Shown here: positions 32,302-42,735 of the stretch, piece after piece
Layout of the letters: each line of letters starts with the position of its first letter
Position numbering within the stretch: the stretch's first letter is position 1
Source of the DNA: Prorocentrum cordatum
Lineage: Eukaryota; Sar; Dinophyceae; Prorocentrales; Prorocentraceae
Direction: 5' to 3'
NCBI GenBank assembly: GCA_963575745.1
Contig: CAUYUJ010005034.1
Location: 1 to 64,000 of the forward strand
DNA length: 64,000 nt
Position numbers and translations under genes: made by a program
Notes under the pieces: model-generated
Told to the model about the DNA's origin: nothing
Seen by the model: the letters and a program-made list of their open reading frames with translations, nothing else
The model's database searches: none

Positions 32302-33744
32302 AGTTTTTTCATGTCGAAATACAGCTGGTTGTTCCAAGTGTTTTGGTAGTAAAATATGCCGAGAGAGCTCATATTAAGACGCAGAGACCCTCATATTCGT
32401 TTACAGGTGCGAAAAAAATGGTTTCTCCAAATGAATTGTCAAATATCTTTCAAATCTTTGGAAAACCGACCCAAAGTTGTCACATTGTCTCTCCTTGTCG
32501 GGCCCACTGGAACCGGCGGTAAACCGTCAACCTTATCACCGCCGGGAACCTCGTAGAGCTCTTTTCTTGCACGGCGATCGTCGGAACATGGAGAAAGCTT
32601 CTGGAGCGAGAAACAAAAAACTCGAAAAAACACGTTTTTCTGTTTTTATCAAAATATTCGCAAAACCACCGAAAAGTTACCACATCCTTTCTGGCCGGGT
32701 CGACCAACTAGCTCCATCCCGCGCCGGAATTCCTCTAGCTCGTCGATGCCGAAGAGCTCTACGAGCTAAGTCGTCACATTCTCCGCCCCACTCCACGCCG
32801 GAATTCTCTCATCGCTAACGAAGAGCTCTACGAGGTACTAGCCCTCCAGCGCGCCGGGATTGGTAGCGTCCACTTGGTAGCAGCGTCGAAAATCCGGAGA
32901 GCAAAGAGACCGCGGAGACGGGAAATTGGTAGCGTCCACTTGGTAGCGTCCACTTGGTAGCGCCCAATGAGAACCGGCGGTAAACCGTCAATCTGGTTAC
33001 CGCCGGGAACCTTATAGAGCTCTTTTCTTGCACGACGATCGTCGAAACACATGAAGAAAGCTTCTGGAGCGAGAAACGAAAAACTCGAAAAAACACGTTT
33101 TTCTGTTTTTATCAAACGTCGCTTCCTCCAAGTGTTTTGATAGTAATACTGCACCTACAGACCACGCGCCATAACCCACTACAGGTGCAAAAAAAATGCT
33201 TTCTCAAAATGAATTGTCAAATATCCTTCAATTTTTCGCAAAACCACCCAAAAGTTATCACTTACTCCTTTCTGGCCGGGTCGGCCAAATAGCTCCACCC
33301 CGCGCTGGAATTGCTCTAGCTGATCGATGCCGGAGAGCTCTACGAGGTACTAGCTCTACCCTGCGCAGGACTTCCTCTAGCTCATCGATGGATACCTGCG
33401 GCGAACCGTCAACCAAGTTACCGCCGGGCACCTCGAAGAGCTCTTTCCTTGCACAGCGCTCCTCGGAACACATGAAGGAAGCTTCTGAAGCGAGAGCCAG
33501 AAAATTCGAAAAATCACGATTTTTCGGTTTTGATCGAAAGTCGGTTGCTCCAAATGTTCTGATAGTAATACTGCACCTACGGACCTGAGAATTTGAATGG
33601 CAGACGCGGCATAACCCACTACAGGCGGGAAAAATGTGTTTTCTCTAAATAAATCGTCAAATATCTTTCAAATCTTTGGAAAACCGACCCCAAGTCACCA
33701 CACTTCGTAGCGTCCAAAACCCAGAGAGCGGGCACACACCGGAA
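32179..33744 (+). repeat. Cluster of four module A copies and three hairpins
   Basis: Copies begin at about 32190 (with a long A run at 32260-32299), 32549, 33008 and 33430; the 32549 copy is only ~220 bp and lacks the middle. Hairpins: 32506-32550, 32971-33009 and 33395-33430. The 33008-33346 copy shows the module clearly: CCTTATAGAGCTC at one end, GAGCTCTACGAGG at the other. At 32865-32968 and 33705-33745 lies another short phrase, GGTAGCGTCCACTTGGTAGC and GTAGCGTCCAAAACCC, placed just before a hairpin, as also at 59258 and 62320. Confidence 0.85.
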
Positions 33745-34604
33745 ACTGGGCGCCGGCGGTGAACCGTCAACCTTTGCTACCGCCGGGGGACTCGTAGAGC
33801 TTCCTGACAACATATGTCGAAAAAACATACACAGAAAAAATAGTTTTTCAGCCCAAGCAATTTCAGACCTCTCGGATGCAACAGCCGAACGCCCCTGATG
33901 CTTCTGGATTGTCTTCTGTACGAGCTCTGTAGCTCTCCTACAGCCCGAGTTACGTGCGTAAATCGACAGCACTTCTCAAGATGACTCGAACAATACGAAT
34001 AGGCAAACCTAGCTCGAGTATCAGACCGAGTTCAGACCTCTGCATGCGACAGGCGGACGCGTCTGATGTCTCCGAATCGATTCCAGTGATTACCAGCAAT
34101 GCAGCCCCCCTACAGCCCGAGTGAAGTGCAGAGAACGGACACCATCTCTCAAGATGACTCGAACAATACGAATAGTTTCGCGATTCTAGATTGGGCAGCA
34201 GACCGAGTTCAGAGCTCTGAATTCAACAGACAACGGTCACTGATGATTCTGAATCAGATTCTGTACGTATCAGCTCTGTAGCTGTCCTGTAGCTCGAGTT
34301 AAGTACAGAAAAACCGAGAGCGTCTGTCAAGATGAGAAGCTCGAGTAATCTTGGGAAAACCGTCACCGTGTATCAAGATGACTCGAAACGGTCGATCCCG
34401 CCTGGACGCTTTTCGGCAGTAAAAGGTACCCGATCGAGCTGAGATCAAGACGGCGAGCGGGAATAAGATCGAATATCACGGGAAAAAATACTAGAGCTCT
34501 AACGAATGGTTGAATTTCGAGAACAAAATGTTCAACCGACCAAAAGTCACCAAAAGGTCCGTCGAGATTTTTCTTGCCAACTGGCTCTCCAGCGCCCCGG
34601 AATT
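33745..34604 (+). repeat. Hairpin plus satellite unit
   Basis: Hairpin 33745-33790; class-B flank 'gactcgtagagcttcctgac'; monomers with 'cgagtt' marks at 33952, 34126 (gagtg variant) and 34300; terminal block at 34425-34560 (gtacccgatcgagctgagat, ccgaccaaaagtcaccaaaa). Confidence 0.9.
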
Positions 34605-35776
34605 ACTGGGCGCCGGCGGTAAACCGTCAACCTTCTTACCGCCGGGGGACTCGTAGAGCTTCCTGAGCATATATAATGTCGAAAAAATTGCAGAGAACGA
34701 ATAGTTTTTCAGCCTAAACGATTTCAGACCTCTCGATGCAACAGCCAAACGCCCCTCATGCTTCTGGATCGTTTTCTGTCCGCACGAGCTCCGTAGCTCT
34801 CCTACAGCCCGAGTTACATGCGAAAATCGACAGCACCTCTCAAGATCACTCGAACGATACAAATAGTTTCGCGAATCTAGCTCGAGTATCAGACCGAGTT
34901 CAGACATCTGAATGCAACAGGCGGACGCGCCTGATGTCTCCGAATCGATTCCTGTGATAACCAGCCCTGCAGCCCCCTTACAGCCCGAGTTAAGTGCAGG
35001 AAATCGACAGCAACTCTGAAGATGACTCGAACAATACGAATAGCTTCGCGGACCTAGCTCGGGCAGCAGGCCAAGTTCAGGGCTCTAAATGCGACGGGTG
35101 GACGCGACTGATGTCTCTGAATCGATTCCATTGATTACCAGCCATGTAGCCCCCCTACAGCCCGAGTTAAGTGCAGAAAACGGACAGCACCTCTCAAGAT
35201 GACTCGACGAATACGAATAGTTTTGCAAACCTACCTCGGGCAGCACACCGATTTCTGAGCTCTGGATTCGGCAGGCGGATGCGAGTGATGTCTCCGAATC
35301 GATTCCTGTGAGCACGAGCCCTATAGCCCCCCTACAGCCCGAGTTAAGTGCAGAAAACTGCTAGCACCTCTCAAGATGACTCCAACAACACGAATAATTT
35401 CGCGAATCTAGCTCGGGCAGCAGACCGAGTTCAGACCTCTAGATGGAACAGACGAACGCGTCTGATTATTCGCAATCGATTGCTGCGAGAATGACCTCTG
35501 TAGCTGCCCTACAGCTCGAGTTAAGTACAAAATACCGACAACGCGTATCAAGATGACTCGAAACAGCCGATCCCGCCGCGATGCTTTTTTGCAGAAATAT
35601 TTACCCGATCGAGCTGAGATTAAGAAGGCGAGCAGGAACAAGGTCGAATACGGTCAGAAAAAATACTAGAGCTCAAACGAATTGTTGAATTTCGAGAACA
35701 AAATTTTCAACCGACCAAAAGTCAGCAAAAGGTCCGTCGAGATTTTTCTTGCCAACGAGCTCTCCAGCGCGCCGGA
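34605..35776 (+). repeat. Hairpin plus satellite unit, reference ~177-bp period
   Basis: Hairpin 34605-34648. The C-G-A-G-T-T mark ends at 34815, 34991, 35168, 35345 and 35522, giving spacings of 176, 177, 177 and 177: the clearest measurement of the monomer. Terminal block 35600-35770. Confidence 0.95.
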
Positions 35777-37325
35777 ACTGGGCGCCGGCGGTAAACCGTC
35801 AACCTTCGTTACCGCCGGGGGACTCGTAGAGCTTCCTGACAACATATAATGTCGAAAAAAATTACACTGCACAAATAGATTTTCAGCCCAAGCAATTTCA
35901 GACCTCTCCGATGTAACAGCCGAACGCCCCCGATGCTTCTGGATTGTCTTCTGTACGAGCTCTGTAGCTCTCTTACAGCCCGAGTTACGTGCGTAAATCG
36001 AGAGCACCTCTCAAGATGACTCGAACAATACGAACAGTTTCGCAAACCTAGCTCGAGTATCAGACCGAGTTCAGACCTCTGCATGCGACAGGCGGACGCG
36101 TCTGATGTCTCTGAATCGATTCCTGTGATTACCAGCCCTGCAACCCCCCTACAGCCCGAGTTAAGTGCAGGAAACCGACAGCACCTCTCAGGATGACTCG
36201 AACAATACGAATAGTTTCGCGGACCTAGCGGGCAGCAGACAGAGTTCGGAGTTCTGGATTCGAAAGGCAGACGCACCTGATGTCTCCGCATCGATTCCAG
36301 TGATTACCAGCCATGCAGCCCCCCCACAGCCCGAGTTGAGTGCAGAGAACCGACAGCATCTCTCAAGATGACTCGAACAATACGAATAGTCTCGCGATTC
36401 TAGATCGGGCAGCAGACCGAGTTCAGAGCTCTGGATTCAACAGGCAACGGCCACTGATGATTCTGAATCAGATTCTGTACGTATCAGCTCTGGAGCTGTC
36501 CTGTAGCTCGAGTTGAGTACAGAAAACCGAGAGCGCCTGTCAAGATGACTCGAATAATACGAATAGGTTTGCGGACCTAGCTCGGCTAGCAGACCAAGTT
36601 CAGACCTCTGGGTTCAACAGCCGAACGCGGCTGATCATTCTGAATCGATTAGCTGTGGTTACCAGCTCTGTAGCTGTCCTAAAGCTCGAGTTATCTTGAG
36701 AAAACCGGCATCGCGTGACAAGATGACCCGAAACGGCCGATCCCGCCTGGACGCTTTTTGGCAGTAAGAGGTACCCGATCGAGCTGAGATCAAGATGGCG
36801 AGCGGGAATAATATCGAATATCACGGGAAAAAATACTAGAGCTCTAACGAATGGTTGAATTTCGAGAACAAAATTTTCAACCGAGCAAAAGTCGTCAAAA
36901 CGTCCGTCGAGATTTTTCTTGCCAACTAGCTCTCCAGCGCCCCGGAATTACTCTCAAGCTTCCAGCAACAACTTGCTAAGGGAAGCTCTACGAATTACAG
37001 GCGAACGCGCCTGATCATTCTGAATCGATTAGCTGTGCTTACCAGCTCTGTAGCTGTCCTAAAGCTCGAGTTATGTTTAGAAAACCGTCATCGCGTGTCA
37101 AGATAATCTGAAACAGCCGATCTCGCCAGTGTACTTTTTGACAGCAAAAGGTACCCGATCGAGATGAGATCAAGATGGCGAGCGGGAATAAGATCGAATA
37201 TCACGGGAAAAATACTAGAGCTCAAACGAATTGAGGAATTTCGATAACAAAATTTTCAACCGACCAAAAGTCACCAAAAGGTCCGTCGAGATTTTTCTCG
37301 CCAACTAGCTCTCCAGCGCCCCGGA
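35777..37325 (+). repeat. Hairpin plus satellite unit with duplicated terminal block
   Basis: Hairpin 35777-35821. Five monomers follow, then a terminal block (36770-36980). A partial monomer starting 'caggcgaacgcgcctgatca' (36998) and a second terminal block (37150-37320) come next, as if unequal exchange had repeated the end of the unit. Confidence 0.85.
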
Positions 37326-37644
37326 ACTGGGAGCGGGCGGTAAACCGTCAACCAGGTTACCGCCGCGAGCCTCGTAGAGCTCTTTTCTCGCACGGCAGGA
37401 GCTTTTCTGATACGCGAGCTGAAAACTCGATCAAGTAAGTTTTTAGTTGTCACCGAACGACGGTTCCGCCAAGTGTTTTGATAGTAATTCTGCAGCTAGA
37501 GACCTGAAAATTTATTCGCAGACGCGACAAAACCCACTACAGGTGCGAAAAATACCGGTTCTTAAAACGAATGTTCGAATCTCTCACAAAGTTCGTCCAA
37601 CCGACGAAAAGTTCGCACATTGTCCGTCGGGGCCGGGTCGGCCA
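37326..37644 (+). repeat. Hairpin plus short module A copy
   Basis: Hairpin 37326-37368 (AGCGGGCGGTAAACC ... TTACCGCCGCGAG). The module body includes 'cgacggttccgccaagtgtt' and 'cccactacaggtgcgaaa' and stops at 'gtccgtcggggccgggtcgg', without the CTACGAGG end. Confidence 0.8.
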
Positions 37645-38383
37645 ACTGCGCGCCGGCGGTAAACCGTCAACCTTTGTTACCGCCAGGGGACTCGTAGAGC
37701 TTCCTGACAACACATAATGTCGAAAAAACATTACACCGAAAAAATAGCTTTTCAGCCCAAGCAATGTCAGACCTCTTCAGCAGCCGAACGCCCCCGATGC
37801 TTCTGGATTGTCTTTTGTGCGAGCTCTGTAGCCCTCCTACAGCCCGAGTTACGCGCGTAAAGCGACAGCACCTCTCAAGATGACTCGAACAATACGAATA
37901 GTTTGGCGAACCTGGCTCGAGTATCAGACCGAGTTCAGACCTCTGCATGCGACAGGCGGACGCGTGTGATGTCTCTGAATCGATTCCTGTGATTACCAGC
38001 CCTGCAGCCCCCCCCCCCTACAGCCCGAGTTAAGTGCAGGAAACCGACAGCACCTCTCAGGATAACTCGAACAATACGAATAGTTTCGCGGACCTAGTTC
38101 GGGCAGCAGACAGAGTTCGGAGCTTTGGATTCGAAAGGCGGACGCGTCTGATGTCTCCGAATCGATTCCAGTGATTACCAGCCATGCAGCCCCCCTAGCC
38201 CGAGTTAAGTGCAGAGAACCGATAGCATCTCTCAAGATGACTCGAACAATACGAATAGTTTCGCGATTCTAGATCGGGCAGCAGACCGAGTTCAGAGCTC
38301 TGGATTCAACAGACAACGGCCACTGATGATTCTGAATCCGATTCTGTACGCATCAGCTCTGTAGCTGTCCTGTAGCTCAGTAG
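37645..38383 (+). repeat. Hairpin plus truncated satellite unit
   Basis: Hairpin 37645-37690; four monomers; 'cagcccccccccccta' (38005-38020) is a C-run expansion of the usual 'cagcccccctaca'. The unit ends inside a monomer at 38380 (gtagctcag) and joins an inverted module A. Confidence 0.85.
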
Positions 38384-38773
38384 AGCTCTTCGGCATCGAT
38401 GAGCTAGAGGAATTCCGGCGCAGGGTGGAGCTAGTTGGCCAACCCGGCCAGAAAAGAAGATGTGGTAACTTTGGGTCGCTTTTCCAAAGATTCAAAAGTT
38501 ATTTGACAATTCATTTTAAGAAAGCAGATTTTCACTCCGAGCATTGGTATATTAACTTTATTCTGCGAGCATCTCAGCTCTTCCGAGACAGTTTTACTAC
38601 CTAAACATTTGGAGGATCTGACGTCACGTTGACACCGAGAAACACATATATGATGTTCTTCTAGAAATGCTCTGAGAAGCGGTCTGCTTCGAATCTGAGC
38701 ATTCTTACGCGTGCAAGAAGCTCTACGAGGTTCCCGGCGGTGAACACGTTGACAGTTCACCGCCGGCGCCAGT
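38384..38773 (-). repeat. Inverted module A copy and reversed hairpin
   Basis: Starts GTAGAGCTCTTCGGCATCGA, runs the module in reverse (ttccggcgcagggtggagct, gtggtaactttgggtcgc) and ends GAAGCTCTACGAGGTTCCCG with a reversed hairpin (38732-38773: CGGCGGTGAACACGTTGACA..CACCGCCGG). Confidence 0.8.
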
Positions 38774-39117
38774 ACAAAAAGCCAAGAGCGTCTGTCAAGA
38801 TGATTCGAATTAATATGAATAGCTTTGCGGACCTAGCTCGGCTGGCAGACCGAGTTCAGACGTCTCGGTACAGGCGAACGCGCCTGATCATTCTGAATCG
38901 ATTAGCTGTGCTTACCAGCTCTGAAACTGTCCTGAAGCTCGAGTTATCTTGAGGAAACCGTCACCGCGTATCAAGATGACTCGAAACGGCCGATCCCGCC
39001 CGTGTGCTTTTTGACAGTAAAGATACCCGATCGACCTGAGATCAAGATGGCGAGCGGGAATAAGATATGGGAAAAAATACTAGAGCTCTAACGAATGGTT
39101 GAAATTTCGAAACAAAA
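38774..39117 (+). repeat. Satellite fragment with terminal block
   Basis: Enters mid-monomer (caaaaagccaagagcgtctg), has one full monomer and a terminal block (gatcgacctgagatcaagat, 39031), and is cut at 39117 by the next hairpin. Confidence 0.8.
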
Positions 39118-39850
39118 CTGGACGCCGGCGGTAAATCGTCAAGCTTTGTTTCCGCCGGGGGACTCGTAGAGCTTCCTGACAATATATAATGTGGGAAAAA
39201 AAGCAGAGAACAATGATTTTTCAGCCCGAGCGATTTGAGACCTCTCGATGCAACAGCCGAACGCCCCTGATGCTTCTAGACTGTCTTCTTCATCTGTAGC
39301 CCTCCTAGCCCGAGAAACGTACTTGAATCAACAGCACCTCTCAAGATGACTCTAACAAAACGTATAGTTTGGCAATCCAGCTCGAGTATCAGACCGAGTT
39401 CAGACCTCTGAATGTGACAAGCGGACGCGTCTGATCTGCGAAACGACTCCTATGATAACCAGCTGCAGCCCCCCTACAGCCCGAGGTAAGTGCAGAAAAC
39501 CGACATCTCTCAGGATGGCTCGAGCTATACAATAGTTATGATCGTTCTACATCGACTAGCTGTGCTTACTAGCCGGGTAGCTGTCCTGAAGGTCGAGTTA
39601 TCTTGAGAATACCATCATCACGTGTCAAGATGACTCGAAACGGCCGCCACAGTGCTTTTCGATAGTAATATTCACCCGATCGAGCTGACATCAAGATGGC
39701 GAGTGGGAAAAAGGTCGAATAGCACGGAAACAAATACTAGAGCGCTAACGAATGTTCAATTTTTTAAAACATAATTTTCAACCGAGCAAAAGTCAGCAAA
39801 GGTTCCGTCGAGATTTTTCTTGCCAACTAGCTCTCCAGCGCGCCGGAATT
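39118..39850 (+). repeat. Hairpin plus rapidly diverging satellite unit
   Basis: Hairpin 39118-39161 with changes in both arms (GACGCCGGCGGTAAATCG, GTTTCCGCCGGG). The monomers carry many small deletions (39290-39560). Terminal block 39670-39850. Confidence 0.8.
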
Positions 39851-40645
39851 ACTGGGAACCGGCGGTAAACCGTCAACCAAGTTACCCCCACGCACCTCCT
39901 AGAGCTCTCTTCTTAAACAGCGCTCCTCCGAACAAGTGAAGGAACCTTCTGAAGTGAGAGCCGAAAAATTCGAAAAATGACGATGCTTCGGATTTCATAC
40001 AGTGGGTTCCTCCAAGTGTTTTGATAGTAATGCTGGACCTAGAGCCATTAAAAATTTACCAGCAGGTGCGCCATAGCTTACTTCAGGGAATAAAAATCTC
40101 ACTTCTAAAAAAGAACTTCAAAATTTTGCATAAAGTGAAAAACACCGACCCCAGGTTACCACATTCTCTCTTTCCGTCGGGCCGGCCAACTAGCTCCACC
40201 CTGCGCCCGAATTCCTCTTAGCTCTTTGCCGAAGAGCTCTACGAGGTACTCTTAAGTTTCCAGCAATAACTGGCACCGGCGGTGAACCGTCAACCTGGTC
40301 TCCGCCGGGAACCTCGTAGAGCTCTTTTCACGCGTGAGAGTGCTAAGAGTCGAAGGAGAGAGCTTCTCGAGGCATTTCTCGAAAAATTGAATCGTCAATT
40401 TGTTCATGTCGCTAGAAAGTTGGTTGCGCCAAGTGTTTTGATAGCAAAAGTGCGCCTTCAGCGCTCATATTAAGACGCAGAGGCCCTCAAAGTTGTCTAC
40501 AGGTGGTAAAAATCTGCTTTCTCAAAATGAATTGTCAAATATCTTTGAAATATTTGCAAAACTACCCAAAAGTTGTCACATTGTCCGCCTCGGCCGGCTG
40601 GGCCAACTAGCTCCACCCTGCGCCGGAATTCCTCTGGCTCATCGA
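39851..40645 (+). repeat. Two hairpins each followed by a module A copy
   Basis: Hairpin 39851-39890 (right arm decayed to TTACCCCCACG) and module A to about 40245; hairpin 40269-40310 and module A to about 40645, ending 'gaattcctctggctcatcga' directly before the LINE-2 target hairpin. Confidence 0.8.
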
Positions 40646-40666
40646 CTGGGCGCCGGCGGTAAACCG

Positions 40667-40678
40667 TCAACCTTGGTT
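40667..40678 (+). repeat. LINE-2 target-site duplication, left copy
   Basis: TCAACCTTGGTT, identical to 46709-46720. It is the hairpin loop; the left arm (CCGGCGGTAAACCG) precedes it. Confidence 0.95.
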
Positions 40679-40729
40679 TTTTTGCCTTTTGCGATCTGTC
40701 TAACGGCTGCCAAAAGCAGCCACAGTTCG

Positions 40730-41330
40730 TTTCTTCAGCCTAACCCTACGGGCGAAGTTACGGGTTACACTAAAGATGGCCTCGCAGAGGCTCGATAAAG
40801 CTTCGAATTCAGTGTTCATGGCAGAATATTGAGGGGGAAGGCCAAACGCCTTCGATTTGATCAGCACCCACTGTGGTCTATCCAGAAAGGCGAAGCTCCC
40901 ATATATTGAATGAGATGCCGATGCTTTGATCAATCCCTCCAGCCACCAACCTGCTCCTGCTTTATCCTTATCGACTCCACCGTCGAAAGCGCCCCGCAGG
41001 GCGTAGAGGTCATACTCCTGTAGCTCGTGAGTCCTATCATACTCTATATCTCTGATGCGTGCAATGTGAGTTAATTCATCAGCTCTCAGATTTCCCTCCC
41101 GATATACATGCTTCCCTATGTCTCCTCCGACCGTGGCTCCAACAACGTTAAACTCCTCATGCAACTCGTGAAACTCATTTTGTATTTCGGCAATCTGTCT
41201 GGCATATGTTCGGTTGTGGATCTTCCACTCCCCATTTAACCACTTAATCGTGGCCATGTTATCTCCCTGAATCTCCACTGGCAGCCCTCGTGCAATCCCC
41301 TGTTCGTACTCCCACCAATCCGTCATCGTC
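40730..41330 (-). other. RNase H domain of LINE-2 with circularly permuted motif order
   Basis: In frame 3 of ORF2, reading N to C: Asp629 in EIQGDNMATIKWLNGEW (codon 41261-41263), Asp690 in REGNLRADELTH (41078-41080), Asp722 in RGAFDGGVDKDKAGAGWWLE (40982-40984) and Glu780 or Glu782 in NTEFEALSSL. RNase HI enzymes carry these as Asp10 (strand 1), Glu48 (helix A), Asp70 (strand 4) and Asp134 (helix E). Here strand 4 to helix E comes first and strand 1 to helix A last. The Asp-to-Asp spacing of 61 is close to the 64 in the E. coli enzyme. The alternative is a second, partial RNase H; but no D-G-x-type first motif was found upstream. Confidence 0.7.
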
Positions 41331-42199
41331 GCAAAGACATGTGCGAGCCTCTTTGCCTGCTTTGTATTTTCCGCCCGTGTTGGTGCTTCCTCCTCCTCCC
41401 AAGTGTTAGGTCCCACCCGTTTCTCTTTCTCCTGCTTAAAATATCGATCGAATGTAAGTCCTGTCCTCTGTTTGACATGTTCAATCCATGATTTCCGCGT
41501 CTCCTCATCATGTGTCAAGTGTTTCCAATACTCATCTCCCCGAAAACTTTCAAATGTAGCGTGCCATGATGTCTGACCTATTGCCTGGGAATCAATCCTC
41601 CGTCGTTTTTCTGACACTTCTGGGTTCTTCCAGCTTTTGCTCAGCACCCTGATCGCTTCATTGTACAAGTCACGTCTCTCCGTCCACCGTTTCATACCAT
41701 GGAACATTGCCAACCTCGCAGTCATGAAACTGCGGCACACACTTGTTGATTCTCGCCAAGCTCCAGAACTCTGTTGACTGCCAACAGCATCTGTCGCGAT
41801 GTCCGCCGTCTTCAAGAACGAGCAACAATCCTTACTACACTCCCATTGTTTCTGCAAGTACAACTCAACCAGGCTGGGATGCTTTTCACGAAATTTCTCC
41901 CTGGCAAAGTTATAGGCTCTGACATTGAAGCTGAACCATGATTCATCGATCCTTTTTCGTACACCAACTATTTTTATCAAGCAACGTCCCTCAAACTTAT
42001 GAATATCCTGCAATGCCGATTTGTCGATACTCGATCCTTCAATGCTATACAAGAAAGTGCTCTGTACTTTGCTCACATACTTCTCCCATTTCACCGTCCA
42101 CGGTACCGACCGACATCGATACAAACTCATGTCTTGAAAGAACGCATGCTGAGCTTTCTGGATCCGATACTGCACGTCCAAGTGCGTCCTCATTCGAGT

Positions 42200-42735
42200 G
42201 TGCAGCCGCACACCCAAAAATGTAATCTCCTGCACTCGCGGAAGAAAAAGTGCCTCCACCAAGTCGGTGGACGCGCCAGCACCCGCATGCTCAGACAATT
42301 CGTGCACACTGCAAGCTGAGGCAACAGGCTGCACACTGCAAGCTGAGGCAACAGGCACTCTTATCGACGACGACGAAGACACACGAGAATGGAGAGAATC
42401 CGTTTTTGCAGGCAACTGCGAAAGAACAACAGGCACTCTTATTAACGACGACGATGGCACATGAGAGTGAACATCTGGCACTGACATTGGCCAATGTGCA
42501 TAAGAAAACGTCGTTGGTGCTGTCTCAGGCGATTGGGGTACCGGTATGTCTCTGCTCAGCGTAGCTGTCTGATATGTCTGTTCAGCGTAGCTGTCGGATA
42601 TTTTGCTCAGCGTAGCTGTCGGATATGTCGATTGGAAATGTGATTGCGGCTCTGGCAACTGTGAATGACGAAGTGATTGCAACACAGGCATAGAAGAATG
42701 AGGAAGCGGTGTGTGTCCTGTCAACGGGTTCACTC
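42200..42735 (-). repeat. Low-complexity coding insert between RT and post-RT region
   Basis: Within LINE-2 ORF2, short internal repeats occur: PVASACSVQPVASACSV (GAGGCAACAGGC-type repeat, 42310-42360), SSSSIRVPV/SSSLIRVPV (42360-42480) and YPTATLSK/YQTATLSR (42555-42625). The region has no counterpart of this length in LINE-4 and looks like an expandable linker. Confidence 0.75.

Noticed and set aside
40730-41330. Normal-order RNase H, with the helix before G-D-N/S taken as the Glu48 helix
   Set aside because: A helix with Glu does precede the G-D-S motif (for example KESAKLAIRYAM in LINE-4), so the idea was considered. But no upstream D-G-x strand was found in any copy, and the only F-D-G-G ... 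G-W-W-L strand pair, followed by its own E-L helix, lies downstream.
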